DNA of 64,000 bases from Aurelia coerulea (lineage: Eukaryota; Cnidaria; Scyphozoa; Semaeostomeae; Ulmaridae), in NCBI GenBank assembly GCA_039566865.1, contig CM076960.1:9398001-9462000 (forward strand). The letters are read 5' to 3'. Within the stretch, counting starts at the first letter, position 1. Every line of letters starts with the position of its first letter. Shown here piece by piece: positions 12,646 through 24,591 of this stretch. Both the position numbers and the translations under genes were made by a program. Below the pieces are notes generated by a model that saw only the letters and a list, made by a program, of their open reading frames with translations, made no database searches and was not told where the DNA came from.

Positions 12646-15409
12646 GTATTAGTTCTGTAGCAACCACTCTTGGAAACTTTACTATAGACATTAGCTCTTT
12701 CTTTAGTCTCATTTTAGCTTTACTGCATAATCAAACATCGATTAATTAAATGTTTATTTTCTCAAAGAAAGCAAAATATAAACACAAAAAGTGTGGATTA
12801 ACGTACTATCAGAGCTACAATTTATATTATAACGAGAATTGCATTCATCGTTCTTTAAAAATTTAGTTCTGCCAGTAACTTCTTTTATAGCACTATATTA
12901 GTTCTGTAGCAACCACTCTTGGAAACTTTACTATAGACATTAGCTCTTTCTTTAGTCTCATTTTAGCTTTACTGCATAATCAAACATCGATTAATTAAAT
13001 GTTTATTTTCTCAAAGAAAGCAAAATATAAACACAAAAAGTGTGGATTAACGTACTATCAGAGCTACAATTTATATTATAACGAGAATTGCATTCATCGT
13101 TCTTAAAAAATTTAGTTCTGCCAGTAACTTCTTTTATAGCACTATATTAGTTCTGCAGCAACCATTCTAGGAAACATTACTATAGACATTAGTTTTTTCT
13201 TTAGTCTCATTTTAGCTTTACTGCATAAACAAACATCGATTTATTAAATGTTTATTTTCTCAAAGAAAACAAAATATAAACACAAAAAGTGTGGATTAAC
13301 GTACTGTAGAAGCTACAATTTATACTATAAAGAGTATTGCACTAATCGTCCTTGAAAACTTAAGTTCTGCCAGTAACTTCTTTTATAGCACTATATTAGT
13401 TCTGTAGCAACCATTCTTGGAAACTTTACTATAGACATTAGCTCTTTCTTTAGTCTCATTTTAGCTTTACTGCATAAACAGATACTGATTAATTAAATGT
13501 TTATTTTCTCAAAGAAAACAAAATATAAACACAAAAAGTGTGGATTAACGTACTCTCAGAGCTACAATTTATATTATAAAGAGTATTGCACTAATCGTCC
13601 TTTAAAATTATAGTTGTGCCAGTAACTTATTTTATAGCACTATATTAGTTCTGCAGCAACCATTCTTGGAAACATTGCTATAGATATTAGTTTTTTCTTT
13701 AGTCTCATTTAGCTTTACTGCATAAACAAAAATCAATTTATTAAATGTTTATTTTCACAAAGAAAACAAAATATAAACACAAAAAACATTGGGCTAACGT
13801 ACTTTAGTAGCTACAATTTATATAATAAAGAGAATTGCACTCATCGTTCTTTAAAACTTTAGTTCTGCCAGTAATTTCTTTTATAGCACTATATTAGTGC
13901 TGCAGCAACCATTCTAGGAAACATTACTATAGACATTAGTTTTTTCTTTAGTCTCATTTTAGCTTTACTGCATAATCAAACATCGATTTATTAAATGTTT
14001 ATTTTCTCAAAGAAAACAAAATATAAACACAAAATGTGTGGATTAACGTACCTTAGAAGCTACAATTTATATAATCAAGAGTATTGCACTAATCGTCCTT
14101 GAAAACTTAAGTTCTGCCAGTAACTTCTTTTATAGCACTATATTAGTTCTGTAGCAACCACTCTTGGAAACTTTACTATAGACATTAGCTCTTTCTTTAG
14201 TCTCATTGTAGCTTTACTGCATAATCAAACATCGATTAATTAAATGTTTATTTTCTCAAAGAAAGCAAAATATAAACACAAAAAGTGTGGATTAAAATAC
14301 TATCAGAGCTACAATTTATATTATAACGAGAATTGCATTCATCGTTCTTTAAAAATTTAGTTCTGCTAGTAACTTCTTTTATAGCACTATATTAGTTCTG
14401 TAGCAACCACTCTTGGAAACTTTACTATAGACATTAGCTCTTTCTTTAGTCTCATTTTAGCTTTACTGCATAATCAAACATCGATTAATTAAATGTTTAT
14501 TTTCTCAAAGAAAGCAAAATATAAACACAAAAAGTGTGGATTAACGTACTATCAGAGCTACAATTTATATTATAACGAGAATTGCATTCATCGTTCTTAA
14601 AAAATTTAGTTCTGCCAGTAACTTCTTTTATAGCACTATATTAGTTCTATAGCAACAATTCTTGGAAAGTTTGCTATAGACATTAGTTTTTTCTTTAGTC
14701 TCATTTTAGCTTTACTGCATAAACAAACATCGATTTATTAAATGTTTATTTTCTCAAAGAAAACAAAATATAAACACAAAAAGTGTGGATTAACGTACTG
14801 TAGAAGCTACAATTTATATTTTAAAGAGTATTGCACTAATCGTCCTTTAAAACTTAAGTTCTGCCAGTAACTTCTTTTATAGCACTATATTAGTTCTGTA
14901 GCAACCATTCTTGGAAACTTTACTATAGACATTAGCTCTTTCTTTAGTCTCATTTTAGCTTTACTGCATAAACAAATACTGATTAATTAAATGTTTATTT
15001 TCTCAAGGAAAACAAAATATAAACACAAAAAGTGTGGATTAACGTACTCTCAGAGCTACAATTTATATTATAAAGAGTATTGCACTAATCGTCCTTTAAA
15101 ATTATAGTTTTGCCAGTAACTTATTTTATAGCACTATATTAGTTCTGCAGCAACCATTCTTGGAAACATTGCTATAGATATTAGTTTTTTCTTTAGTCTC
15201 ATTTAGCTTTACTGCATAAACAAAAATCGATTTATTAAATGTTTATTTTCACAAAGAAAACAAAATATAAACACAAAAAACAGTGGGCTAACGTACTTTA
15301 GTAGCTACAATTTATATAATAAAGAGAATTGCACTCATCGTTCTTTAAAACTTTAGTTCTGCCAGTAATTTCTTTTATAGCACTATATTAGTGCTGCAGT
15401 AACCATTCT

Positions 15410-16280
15410 AGGAAACATTACTATAGACATTAGTTTTTTCTTTAGTCTCGTTTTAGCTTTACTGCATAAACAAACATCGATTAATTAAATGTTTATTTTC
15501 TCAAAGAAAGCAAAATATAAACACAAAAAGTGTGGATTAACGTACTATCAGAGCTACAATTTGTATTATAAAGAGTATTGCACTATACGTCCTTTAAAAC
15601 TATAGTTGTGCCAGTAACTTATTTTATAGCACTATATTAGTTCTGCAGCAACCATTCTTGGAAACATTGCTATAGATATTAGTTTTTTCTTTAGTCTCAT
15701 TTAGCTTTACTGCATAAACAAAAATCGATTAATTAAATGTTTATTTTCACAAAGAAAACAAAATATAGACACAAAAAACAGTGGGCTAACGTACTTTAGT
15801 AGCTACAATTTATATAATAAAGAGAATTGCACTCATCGTTCTTTAAAACTTTAGTTCTGCCAGTAATTTCTTTTATAGCACTATATTAGTGCTCCAGCAA
15901 CCGTTCTAAGAAACATTACTATAGACATTAGTTTTTCTTTAGTCTCATTTTAGCTTTACTGCATAAACAAACATCGATTTATTAAATGTTTATTTTCTCA
16001 AAGAAAACAAAATATAAACACAAAAATTGTGGATTAACGTACTGTAGAAGCTACAATTTATACTATAAAGAGTATTGCACTAATCGTCCTTGAAAACTTA
16101 AGTTCTGCCAGTAACTTCTTTTATAGCACTATATTAGTATTGTAGCAACCATTCTTGGAAACTTTACTATAGACATTAGCTCTTTCTTTAGTCTCATTTT
16201 AGCTTTACTGCATAAACAAATACTGATTAATTAAATGTTTATTTTCTCAAAGAAAACAAAATATAAACACAAAAAGTGTG
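15410..16280. repeat. Nested duplication D, left copy (partner 18145-19015)
   Basis: About 0.87 kb (3.5 monomers) matches 18145-19015 at an offset of 2735 bp, equal to eleven monomers. Shared markers are CAATTTGTATTATAAAG, ATATAGACACAAAAAAC (TAGAC at 15766 and 18501), CTAAGAAACATTAC and CACAAAAATTGTGG. This copy carries CTCCAGCAACCG where the partner has CTGCAGCAACCA. Confidence 0.82.
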
Positions 16281-16420
16281 GATTAACGTACTATAGTAGC
16301 TACAGTTTATATTTTAAAGAGTATTGCACTTATCGTCCTTTAAAACTATAGTTCTGCCAGTAACTTCTTTCATATCACTATATTAGTTCTGTAGCAACCA
16401 TTCTTGGAAACTTTACTATA

Positions 16421-16876
16421 GACATTAGCTCTTTCTTTAGTCTCATTTTAGCTTTACTGCATAAACAAATACTGATTAATTAAATGTTTATTTTCTCAAA
16501 GAAAACAAAATATAAACACAAAAAGTGTGGATTAACGTACTATCAGAGCTACAATTTATATTATAAAGAGTATTGCACTAATCGTCCTTTAAAACTATAG
16601 TTGTGCTAGTAACTTATTTTATAGCACTATATTAGTTCTGCAGCAACCATTCTTGGAAACATTGCTATAGATATTAGTTTTTTCTTTAGTCTCATTTAGC
16701 TTTACTGCATAAACTTAAATCGATTAATTAAATATTTATTTTCTCAGAGAAAGCAAAATATAAACACAAAAAGTGTGGATTAACGTACTTTAGTAGCTAC
16801 ATTTTATATTATAAAGAGAATTGCATTCATCGTCCTATAAAAATAAAGTTCTGCCAGTAACTTCTTTTATAGCACT
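16421..16876. repeat. Nested duplication C, right copy (partner 12190-12645)
   Basis: This is the second copy of the segment at 12190-12645. The same pair sits in large block copy 2, with ACTTAAATCG at 36814 and 41045, so it too predates the 24 kb duplication. Confidence 0.8.
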
Positions 16877-18144
16877 GTATTAATGCTATAGCAACAATTC
16901 TTGGAAACATTACTATAGACATTAGTTTTTTCTTTAGTCTCGTTTTAGCTTTACTGCATAAACAAACATCGATTAATTAAATGTTTATTTTCTCAAAGAA
17001 AGCAAAATATAAACACAAAAAGTGTGGATTAACGTGCTATCAGAGCTACAATTTATATTATAAAGAGTATTGCACTAATCGTCCTTTAAAACTATAGTTG
17101 TGCCAGTAACTTATTTTATAGCACTATATTAGTTCTGCAGCAACCATTCTTGGAAACATTGCTATAGATATTAGTTTTGTCTTTAGTCTCATTTAGCTTT
17201 ACTGCAAAAACAAAAATCGATTAATTAAATGTTTATTTTCACAAAGAAAACAAAATATAAACACAAAAAACAGTGGGCTAACATACTTTAGTAGCTACAA
17301 TTTATATAATTAAGAGAATTGCACCAATCGTTCTTTAAAACTTTAGTTCTGCCAGTAATTTCTTTTATAGCACTATATTAGTGCTGCAGCAACCATTCTA
17401 GGAAACATTACTATAGACATTAGTTTTTCTTTAGTCTCATTTTAGCTTTACTGCATAAACAAACATCGATTTATTAAATGTTTATTTTCTCAAAGAAACA
17501 AAATATAAACACAAAAAGTGTGGATTAACGTACTGTAGAAGCTACAATTTATATTATAAAGAGTATTGCACTAATCGTCCTTGAAAACTTAAGTTCTGCC
17601 AGTAACTTCTTTTATAGCACTATATTAGTTCTGTAGCAACCATTCTTGGAAACTTTACTATAGACATTAGCTCTTTCTTTAGTCTCATTTTAGCTTTACT
17701 GCATAATCAAACATCGATTAATTAAATGTTTATTTTCTCAAAGAAAGCAAAATATAAACACAAAAAGTGTGGATTAACGTACTATCCGAGCTACAATTTA
17801 TATTATAACGAGAATTGCATTCATCGTTCTTTAAAAATTTAGTTCTGCCAGTAACTTCTTTTATAGCACTATATTAGTTCTGCAGCAACCATTCTTGGAA
17901 ACATTGCTATAGATATTAGTTTTTTCTTTAGTCTCATTTTAGCTTTACTGCATAAACAAACATCGATTAATTAAATGTTTATTTTCTCAAAGAAAACAAA
18001 ATATAAACACAAAAGGTGTGGGTTAACGTACTTTAGTAGCTACAATTAATATTATAAAGAGTATTGCATTCATCGTCCTATAAAACTAAAGTTCTGCCAG
18101 TAACTTCTTTTATAGCACGGTATTAGTGCTATAGCAACCATTCT

Positions 18145-19015
18145 TGGAAACATTACTATAGACATTAGTTTTTTCTTTAGTCTCGTTGTAGCTTTACTGC
18201 ATAAACAAACATCGATTAATTAAATGTTTATTTTCTCAAAGAAAGCAAAATATAAACACAAAAAGTGTGGATTAACGTACTATCAGAGCTACAATTTGTA
18301 TTATAAAGAGTATTGCACTAATCGTCCTTTAAAACTATAGTTGTGCCAGTAACTTATTTTATAGCACTATATTAGTTCTGCAGCAACCATTCTTGGAAAC
18401 ATTGCTATAGATATTAGTTTTTTCTTTAGTCTCATTTAGCTTTACTGCATAAACAAAAATCGATTAATTAAATGTTTATTTTCACAAAGAAAACAAAATA
18501 TAGACACAAAAAACAGTGGGCTAACGTACTTTAGTAGCTACAATTTATATAATAAAGAGAATTGCACTCATCGTTCTTTAAAACTTTAGTTCTGCCAGTA
18601 ATTTCTTTTATAGCACTATATTAGTGCTGCAGCAACCATTCTAAGAAACATTACTATAGACATTAGTTTTTCTTTAGTCTCATTTTAGCTTTACTGCATA
18701 AACAAACATCGATTTATTAAATGTTTATTTTCTCAAAGAAAACAAAATATAAACACAAAAATTGTGGATTAACGTACTGTAGAAGCTACAATTTATACTA
18801 TAAAGAGTATTGCACTAATCGTCCTTGAAAACTTAAGTTCTGCCAGTAACTTCTTTTATAGCACTATATTAGTTCTGTAGCAACCATTCTTGGAAACTTT
18901 ACTATAGACATTAGCTCTTTCTTTAGTCTCATTTTAGCTTTACTGCATAAACAAATACTGATTAATTAAATGTTTATTTTCTCAAAGAAAACAAAATATA
19001 AACACAAAAAGTGTG
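18145..19015. repeat. Nested duplication D, right copy (partner 15410-16280)
   Basis: This is the second copy of the 3.5-monomer segment at 15410-16280. It leads directly into monomers with GTTCTTTCGTAGCT that open the 14-mer zone. A related stretch with CGTTGTAGC and TTTGTATTATAAAG is also found near 8.47-8.76 kb, so this subtype was copied more than once. Confidence 0.82.
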
Positions 19016-19602
19016 GGTTAACGTTCTTTCGTAGCTACAATTTATATTATAAAGAGTTTTGCATTCATCATCCTTTAAAACTTTAGTTCTGCCAGTAATT
19101 TCTTTTATAGCACTATATTAGTGCTGCAGCAACCATTCTAAGAAACATTACTATAGACATTAGTTTTTCTTTAGTCTCATTTTAGCTTTACTGCATAAAC
19201 AAACATCGATTTATTAAATGTTTATTTTCTCAAAGAAAACAGAATATAAACACAAAAATTGTGGATTAACGTACTGTAGAAGCTACAGTTTATATTTTAA
19301 AGAGTATTGCACTAACCGTCCTTGAAAACTTAAGTTCTGCCAGTAACTTCTTTTATAGCACTATATTAGTTCTGTAGCAACCATTCTTGGAAACTTTAAT
19401 ATAGACATTAGCTCTTTCTTTAGTCTCATTTTCGCGTTACTGCATAAACAAACATCGATTAATTAAATGCTTATTTTCTCAAAGAAAACAATATGTAAAC
19501 ACAAAAAGTGTCGATTAACGTACTATAGTAGCTTCAATTTATATTTTAAAGAGTATTGCACTTATCGTCCATTAACACTTAAGTTCTGCCAGTAACTTCT
19601 TT

Positions 19603-22600
19603 CATATCACTATATTAGTGCTGCAGCAACCATTCTTGGAAACATTACTATAGACATAAGTTTTTTCTTTAGTCTCGTTTTAGCTTTACTGCATAAACAA
19701 ACATCAATTAATTAAATGTTTATTTTCTCAAAGAAAACAAAATATAAACACAAAAAGTGTGGGTTAACGTTCTTTCGTAGCTAGAATTTATATTATAAAG
19801 AGTTTTGCATTCATCATCCTTTAAAACTTTAGTTTTGCCAGTAACTTCTTTTATAGCACTGTATTAGTGCTATAGCAACCATTCTTGGAAACATTACTAT
19901 AGACATTAGTTTTTACTTTAGTCTCGTTTTAGCTTTACTGCATAATCAAACATCGATTAATTAAATATTTATTTTCTCAAAGAAAACAAAATATAAACAC
20001 AAAAAGTGTGGATTAACGTACCATAGAAGCTACAATTTATATAATTAAGAGTATTGCACTAATCGTCCTTGAAAACTTAAGTTCTGCCAGTAACTTCTTT
20101 TATAGCACTATATTAGTTCTGTAGCAACCACTCTTGGAAACTTTACTATAGACATTAGCTCTTTCTTTAGTCTCATTTTAGCTTTACTGCATAATCAAAC
20201 ATCGATTAATTAAATGTTTATTTTCTCAAAGAAAGCAAAATATAAACACAAAAAGTGTGGATTATCAGAGCTACAATTTATATTATAAAGAGAATTGCAT
20301 TCATCGTTCTTTAAAAATTTAGTTCTGCCAGTAACTTCTTTTATAGCACTATATTAGTTCTGCAGCCACCATTCTTGGAAACATTGCTATAGATATTAGT
20401 TTTTTCTTTAGTCTCATTTTAGCTTTACTGCATAAACAAACATCGATTAATTAAATGTTTATTTTCTTAAAGAAAGCAAAATATAAACACAAAAAGTGTG
20501 GATTAACGTACTATCAGAGCTACAATTTATATTACAAAGAGTATTGCACTAATCGTCCTTTAAAACTATGGTCCTGCCAGTAACTTCTTTTATGGCACTA
20601 TATTAGTTCTGCAGCAACCATTCTTGGAAACATTGCTATAGATATTAGTTTTTTCTTTAGTCTCATTTAGTTTTACTGCATAAACAAACATCGATTAATT
20701 AAATGTTTATTTTCTCAAAGAAAACAAAATATAAACACAAAAAGTGTGGATTAACGTACTATAGTAGCTACAATTTATATTTTAAAGAGTATTGCACTTA
20801 TCGTCCTTTAAAACTATAGTTCTGCCAGTAACTTCTTTCATATCACTATATTAGTGCTGCAGCAACCATTCTTGGAAACATTACTATAGACATAAGTTTT
20901 TTCTTTAGTCTCGTTTTAGCTTTACTGCATAAACAAACATCAATTAATTAAATGTTTATTTTCTCAAAGAAATCAAAATATAAACACAAAAAGAGTGGGC
21001 TAACAAACTTTAGTAGCTACAATTTATATAATAAAGAGAATTGCACTCATCGTTCTTTTAAAACTTTAGTTCTGCAAGCAACTTCTTTTATAGCAATGTA
21101 TTAGTGCTATAGCAACCATTCTTGGAAACATTACTATAGACATTAGTTTTTTCTTTAGTCTCGTTTTAGCTTTACTGCATAAACAAACATCGATTAATTA
21201 AATGTTTATTTTCTCAAAGAAAACAAAATATAAACACAAAAAGTGTCGATTAACGTACTATAGTAGCTTCAATTTATATTTTAAAGAGTATTGCACTTAT
21301 CGTCCTTTAACACTTAAGTTCTGCCAGTAACTTCTTTTATAGCACTATATTAGTGCTGCAGCAACCATTCTAGGAAACATTACTATAGATATTAGTTTTT
21401 TCTTTAGTCTCATTTTAGCTTTACTGCATAATCAAACATCGATTAATTAAATATTTATTTTCTCAAAGAAAACAAAATATAAACACAAAAAGTGTGGATT
21501 AACGTTCCATAGAAGCTACAATTTATATAATAAAGAGTATTGCACTCATCGTTCTTTCAAACTTTAGTTCTGCCAGCAACTTCTTTTATAGCACTGTATT
21601 AGTGCTATAGCAACCATTCTTGGAAACATTACTATAGACATTAGTTTTTTCTTTAGTCTCGTTTTAGCTTTACTGCATAAACAAACATCGATTAATTAAA
21701 TGTTTATTTTCTCAAAGAAAGCAAAATATAAACACAAAAAGTGTGGATTAACGTACTATCAGAGCTACAATTTATATTATAAAGAGTATTGCACTAGTCG
21801 TCCTTTAAAACTATAGTTCTGCCAGTAACTTCTTTTATAGCACTATATTAGTTCTGCAGCAACCATTCTTGGAAACATTGCTATAGATATTAGTTTTTTC
21901 TTTGGTCTCATTTAGCTTTACTGCATAAACAAACATCAATTAATTAAATGTTTATTTTCTCAAAGAAAAGAAAATATGAACACAAAAAGTGTGGGTTAAC
22001 GTACTTTAGTAGCTACAATTTATATTTTAAAGAGTATTGCATTCATCGTCCTATAAAACTAAAGTTCTGCCAGTAACTTCTTTTATAGCACTGTATTAGT
22101 GCTATAGCAACCATTCTTGGAAACATTGCTATAGACATTAGTTTTTTCTTTAGTCTCGTTTTAGCTTTACTGCATAAACAAACATCGATTAATTAAATTT
22201 TTTTTTCTCAAAGAAAGCAAATAGTGTGGATTAACGTACTATCAGAGCTACAATTTATATTATAAAGAGTATTGCACTAATCGTCCTTAAAACTATGGTC
22301 CTGCCAGTAACTTCTTTTATGGCACTATATTAGTTCTACAGCAACCATTCTTGGAAACATTGCTATAGATATTAGTTTTTTCTTTAGTCTCGTCTCAGCT
22401 TTACTGCATAAACAAAAATCGATTAATTAAATGTTTATTTTCATAAAGAAAACAAAATATAAACACAAAAAGAGTGTGCTAAAGTACTTTAGTAGCTACA
22501 ATTTATATAATAAAGAGAATTGCACTCATCGTTCTTTAAAACTTTAGTTCTGCCAGTAATTTCTTTTATAGCACTATATAAGAGATGCTGCAACCATTCT

Positions 22601-23063
22601 AGGAAACATTACTATAGACATTAGTTTTTTCTTTAGTCTCATTTAGCTTTACTGCATAAACAAACATCGATTTATTAAATGTTTATTTTCTCAAAGAAAA
22701 CAAAATATAAACACAAAAATTGTGGATTAACGTACTGTAGAAGCTACAATTTATACTATAAAGAGTATTGCACTAATCGTCCTTGAAAACTTAAGTTCTG
22801 CCAGTAACTTCTTTTATAGCACTATATTAGTTCTGTAGCAACCATTCTTGGAAACTTTACTATAGACATTAGCTCTTTCTTTAGTCTCATTTTAGCTTTA
22901 CTGCATAAACAAATACTGATTAATTAAATGTTTATTTTCTCAAAGAAAACAAAATATAAACACAAAAAGTGTGGATTAACGTACTATAGTAGCTACAGTT
23001 TATATTTTAAAGAGTATTGCACTTATCGTCCTTTAAAACTATAGTTCTGCCAGTAACTTCTTT
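19603..23063. repeat. 14-mer higher-order repeat, 3461 bp, first unit
   Basis: Fourteen monomers form a unit of 3461 bp that repeats in tandem. CATATCAC occurs at 19603 and 23064, and GTGTGGATTATCAGAG at 20255 and 23716, both exactly 3461 bp apart. The unit contains several monomers with private marks: an 8 bp deletion (GTGGATTATCAGAG), ATTTTCTTAAAG, TATTACAAAG with GGTCCTGCC, GTTCTGCAAGCAAC, GAAAAGAAAATATGAAC, a 13 bp deletion (GCAAATAGTGTGG), TCTCGTCTCAGC, and ATATAAGAGATGCTGC. The mean monomer length of 247.2 reflects the internal deletions. The 3461 bp match can be traced back to about 19258 at lower identity. Confidence 0.92.
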
Positions 23064-24240
23064 CATATCACTATATTAGTGCTGCAGCAACCATTCTTGG
23101 AAACATTACTATAGACATAAGTTTTTTCTTTAGTCTCGTTTTAGCTTTACTGCATAAACAAACATCAATTAATTAAATGTTTATTTTCTCAAAGAAAACA
23201 AAATATAAACACAAAAAGTGTGGGTTAACGTTCTTTCGTAGCTAGAATTTATATTATAAAGAGTTTTGCATTCATCATCCTTTAAAACTTTAGTTTTGCC
23301 AGTAACTTCTTTTATAGCACTGTATTAGTGCTATAGCAACCATTCTTGGAAACATTACTATAGACATTAGTTTTTACTTTAGTCTCGTTTTAGCTTTACT
23401 GCATAATCAAACATCGATTAATTAAATATTTATTTTCTCAAAGAAAACAAAATATAAACACAAAAAGTGTGGATTAACGTACCATAGAAGCTACAATTTA
23501 TATAATTAAGAGTATTGCACTAATCGTCCTTGAAAACTTAAGTTCTGCCAGTAACTTCTTTTATAGCACTATATTAGTTCTGTAGCAACCACTCTTGGAA
23601 ACTTTACTATAGACATTAGCTCTTTCTTTAGTCTCATTTTAGCTTTACTGCATAATCAAACATCGATTAATTAAATGTTTATTTTCTCAAAGAAAGCAAA
23701 ATATAAACACAAAAAGTGTGGATTATCAGAGCTACAATTTATATTATAAAGAGAATTGCATTCATCGTTCTTTAAAAATTTAGTTCTGCCAGTAACTTCT
23801 TTTATAGCACTATATTAGTTCTGCAGCCACCATTCTTGGAAACATTGCTATAGATATTAGTTTTCTCTTTAGTCTCATTTTAGCTTTACTGCATAAACAA
23901 ACATCGATTAATTAAATGTTTATTTTCTTAAAGAAAGCAAAATATAAACACAAAAAGTGTGGATTAACGTACTATCAGAGCTACAATTTATATTATAAAG
24001 AGTATTGCACTAATCGTCCTTTAAAACTATGGTCCTGCCAGTAACTTCTTTTATGGCACTATATTAGTTCTGCAGCAACCATTCTTGGAAACATTGCTAT
24101 TGCTATAGATATTAGTTTTTTCTTTAGTCTCATTTAGCTTTACTGCATAAACAAACATCGATTAATTAAATGTTTATTTTCTCAAAGAAAACAAAATATA
24201 AACACAAAAAGTGTGGATTAACGTACTATAGTAGCTACAG
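23064..24240. repeat. 14-mer higher-order repeat, partial unit at end of block 1
   Basis: This is the first 4.7 monomers of a second 3461 bp unit. It follows the template through the 8 bp deletion marker (23716) and the TTAAAG monomer, then gains a 6 bp duplication (TGCTATTGCTAT at 24095). It breaks off in a chimeric monomer, where CAGTTTATATT is followed by ACAAAG instead of TTAAAG at 24241. Confidence 0.88.
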
Positions 24241-24591
24241 TTTATATTACAAAGAGTATTGCACTAATCGTCCTTTAAAACTATGGTCCTGCCAGTAACT
24301 TCTTTTATGGCACTATATTAGTTCTGCAGCAACCATTCTTGGAAACATTGCTATTGCTATAGATATTAGTTTTTTCTTTAGTCTCATTTAGCTTTACTGC
24401 ATAAGCAAACATCCATTAATTAAATATTTATTTTCTCAAAGAAAACAAAGTATAAACACAAAAAGAGTGGATTAACGTACCATAGAAGCTACAATTTATA
24501 TTAAAAAGAGAATTGCACTCATCGTTCTTTAAAACTTTAATTCCGCCAGTACTTTCTTTTATAGCACTGTATTAGTGCTATAGCAACCATT
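24241..24591. repeat. Rearranged junction between the two large blocks
   Basis: This part of copy 1 has no equivalent in copy 2, which continues with the 14-mer at the corresponding place. The junction monomer switches to TATTACAAAG and GGTCCTGCC, so the TGCTATTGCTAT marker occurs again at 24349, 254 bp after the first. That is a fresh duplication of a single monomer. It is followed by a monomer with GCATAAGCAAACATCCATT, GTATAAACAC, AAAAAGAGAATTGC and TAATTCCGCCAGTAC, variants rare elsewhere, before large block copy 2 begins at 24592. It looks like the scar of an unequal exchange. Confidence 0.8.

Larger units (their letters stand above)
1..24240. repeat. Large higher-order block, copy 1 (about 24 kb)
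   Basis: This stretch of roughly 97 monomers recurs at 24592-48565 with the same order of monomer variants. The offset is 24591 at the start (for example ACTGCAAAAACAAAAATCG at 2041 and 26632). It is 24592 by 3254, about 24343 after a one-monomer difference near 4.3 kb, 24332 after an 11 bp difference near 7.3 kb, and 24331 by 20255. By eye the copies differ by around one base per hundred or fewer over most of their length. The left limit is unknown because the window begins inside the array. The block contains nested duplications and ends inside the 14-mer repeat. Confidence 0.93.
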
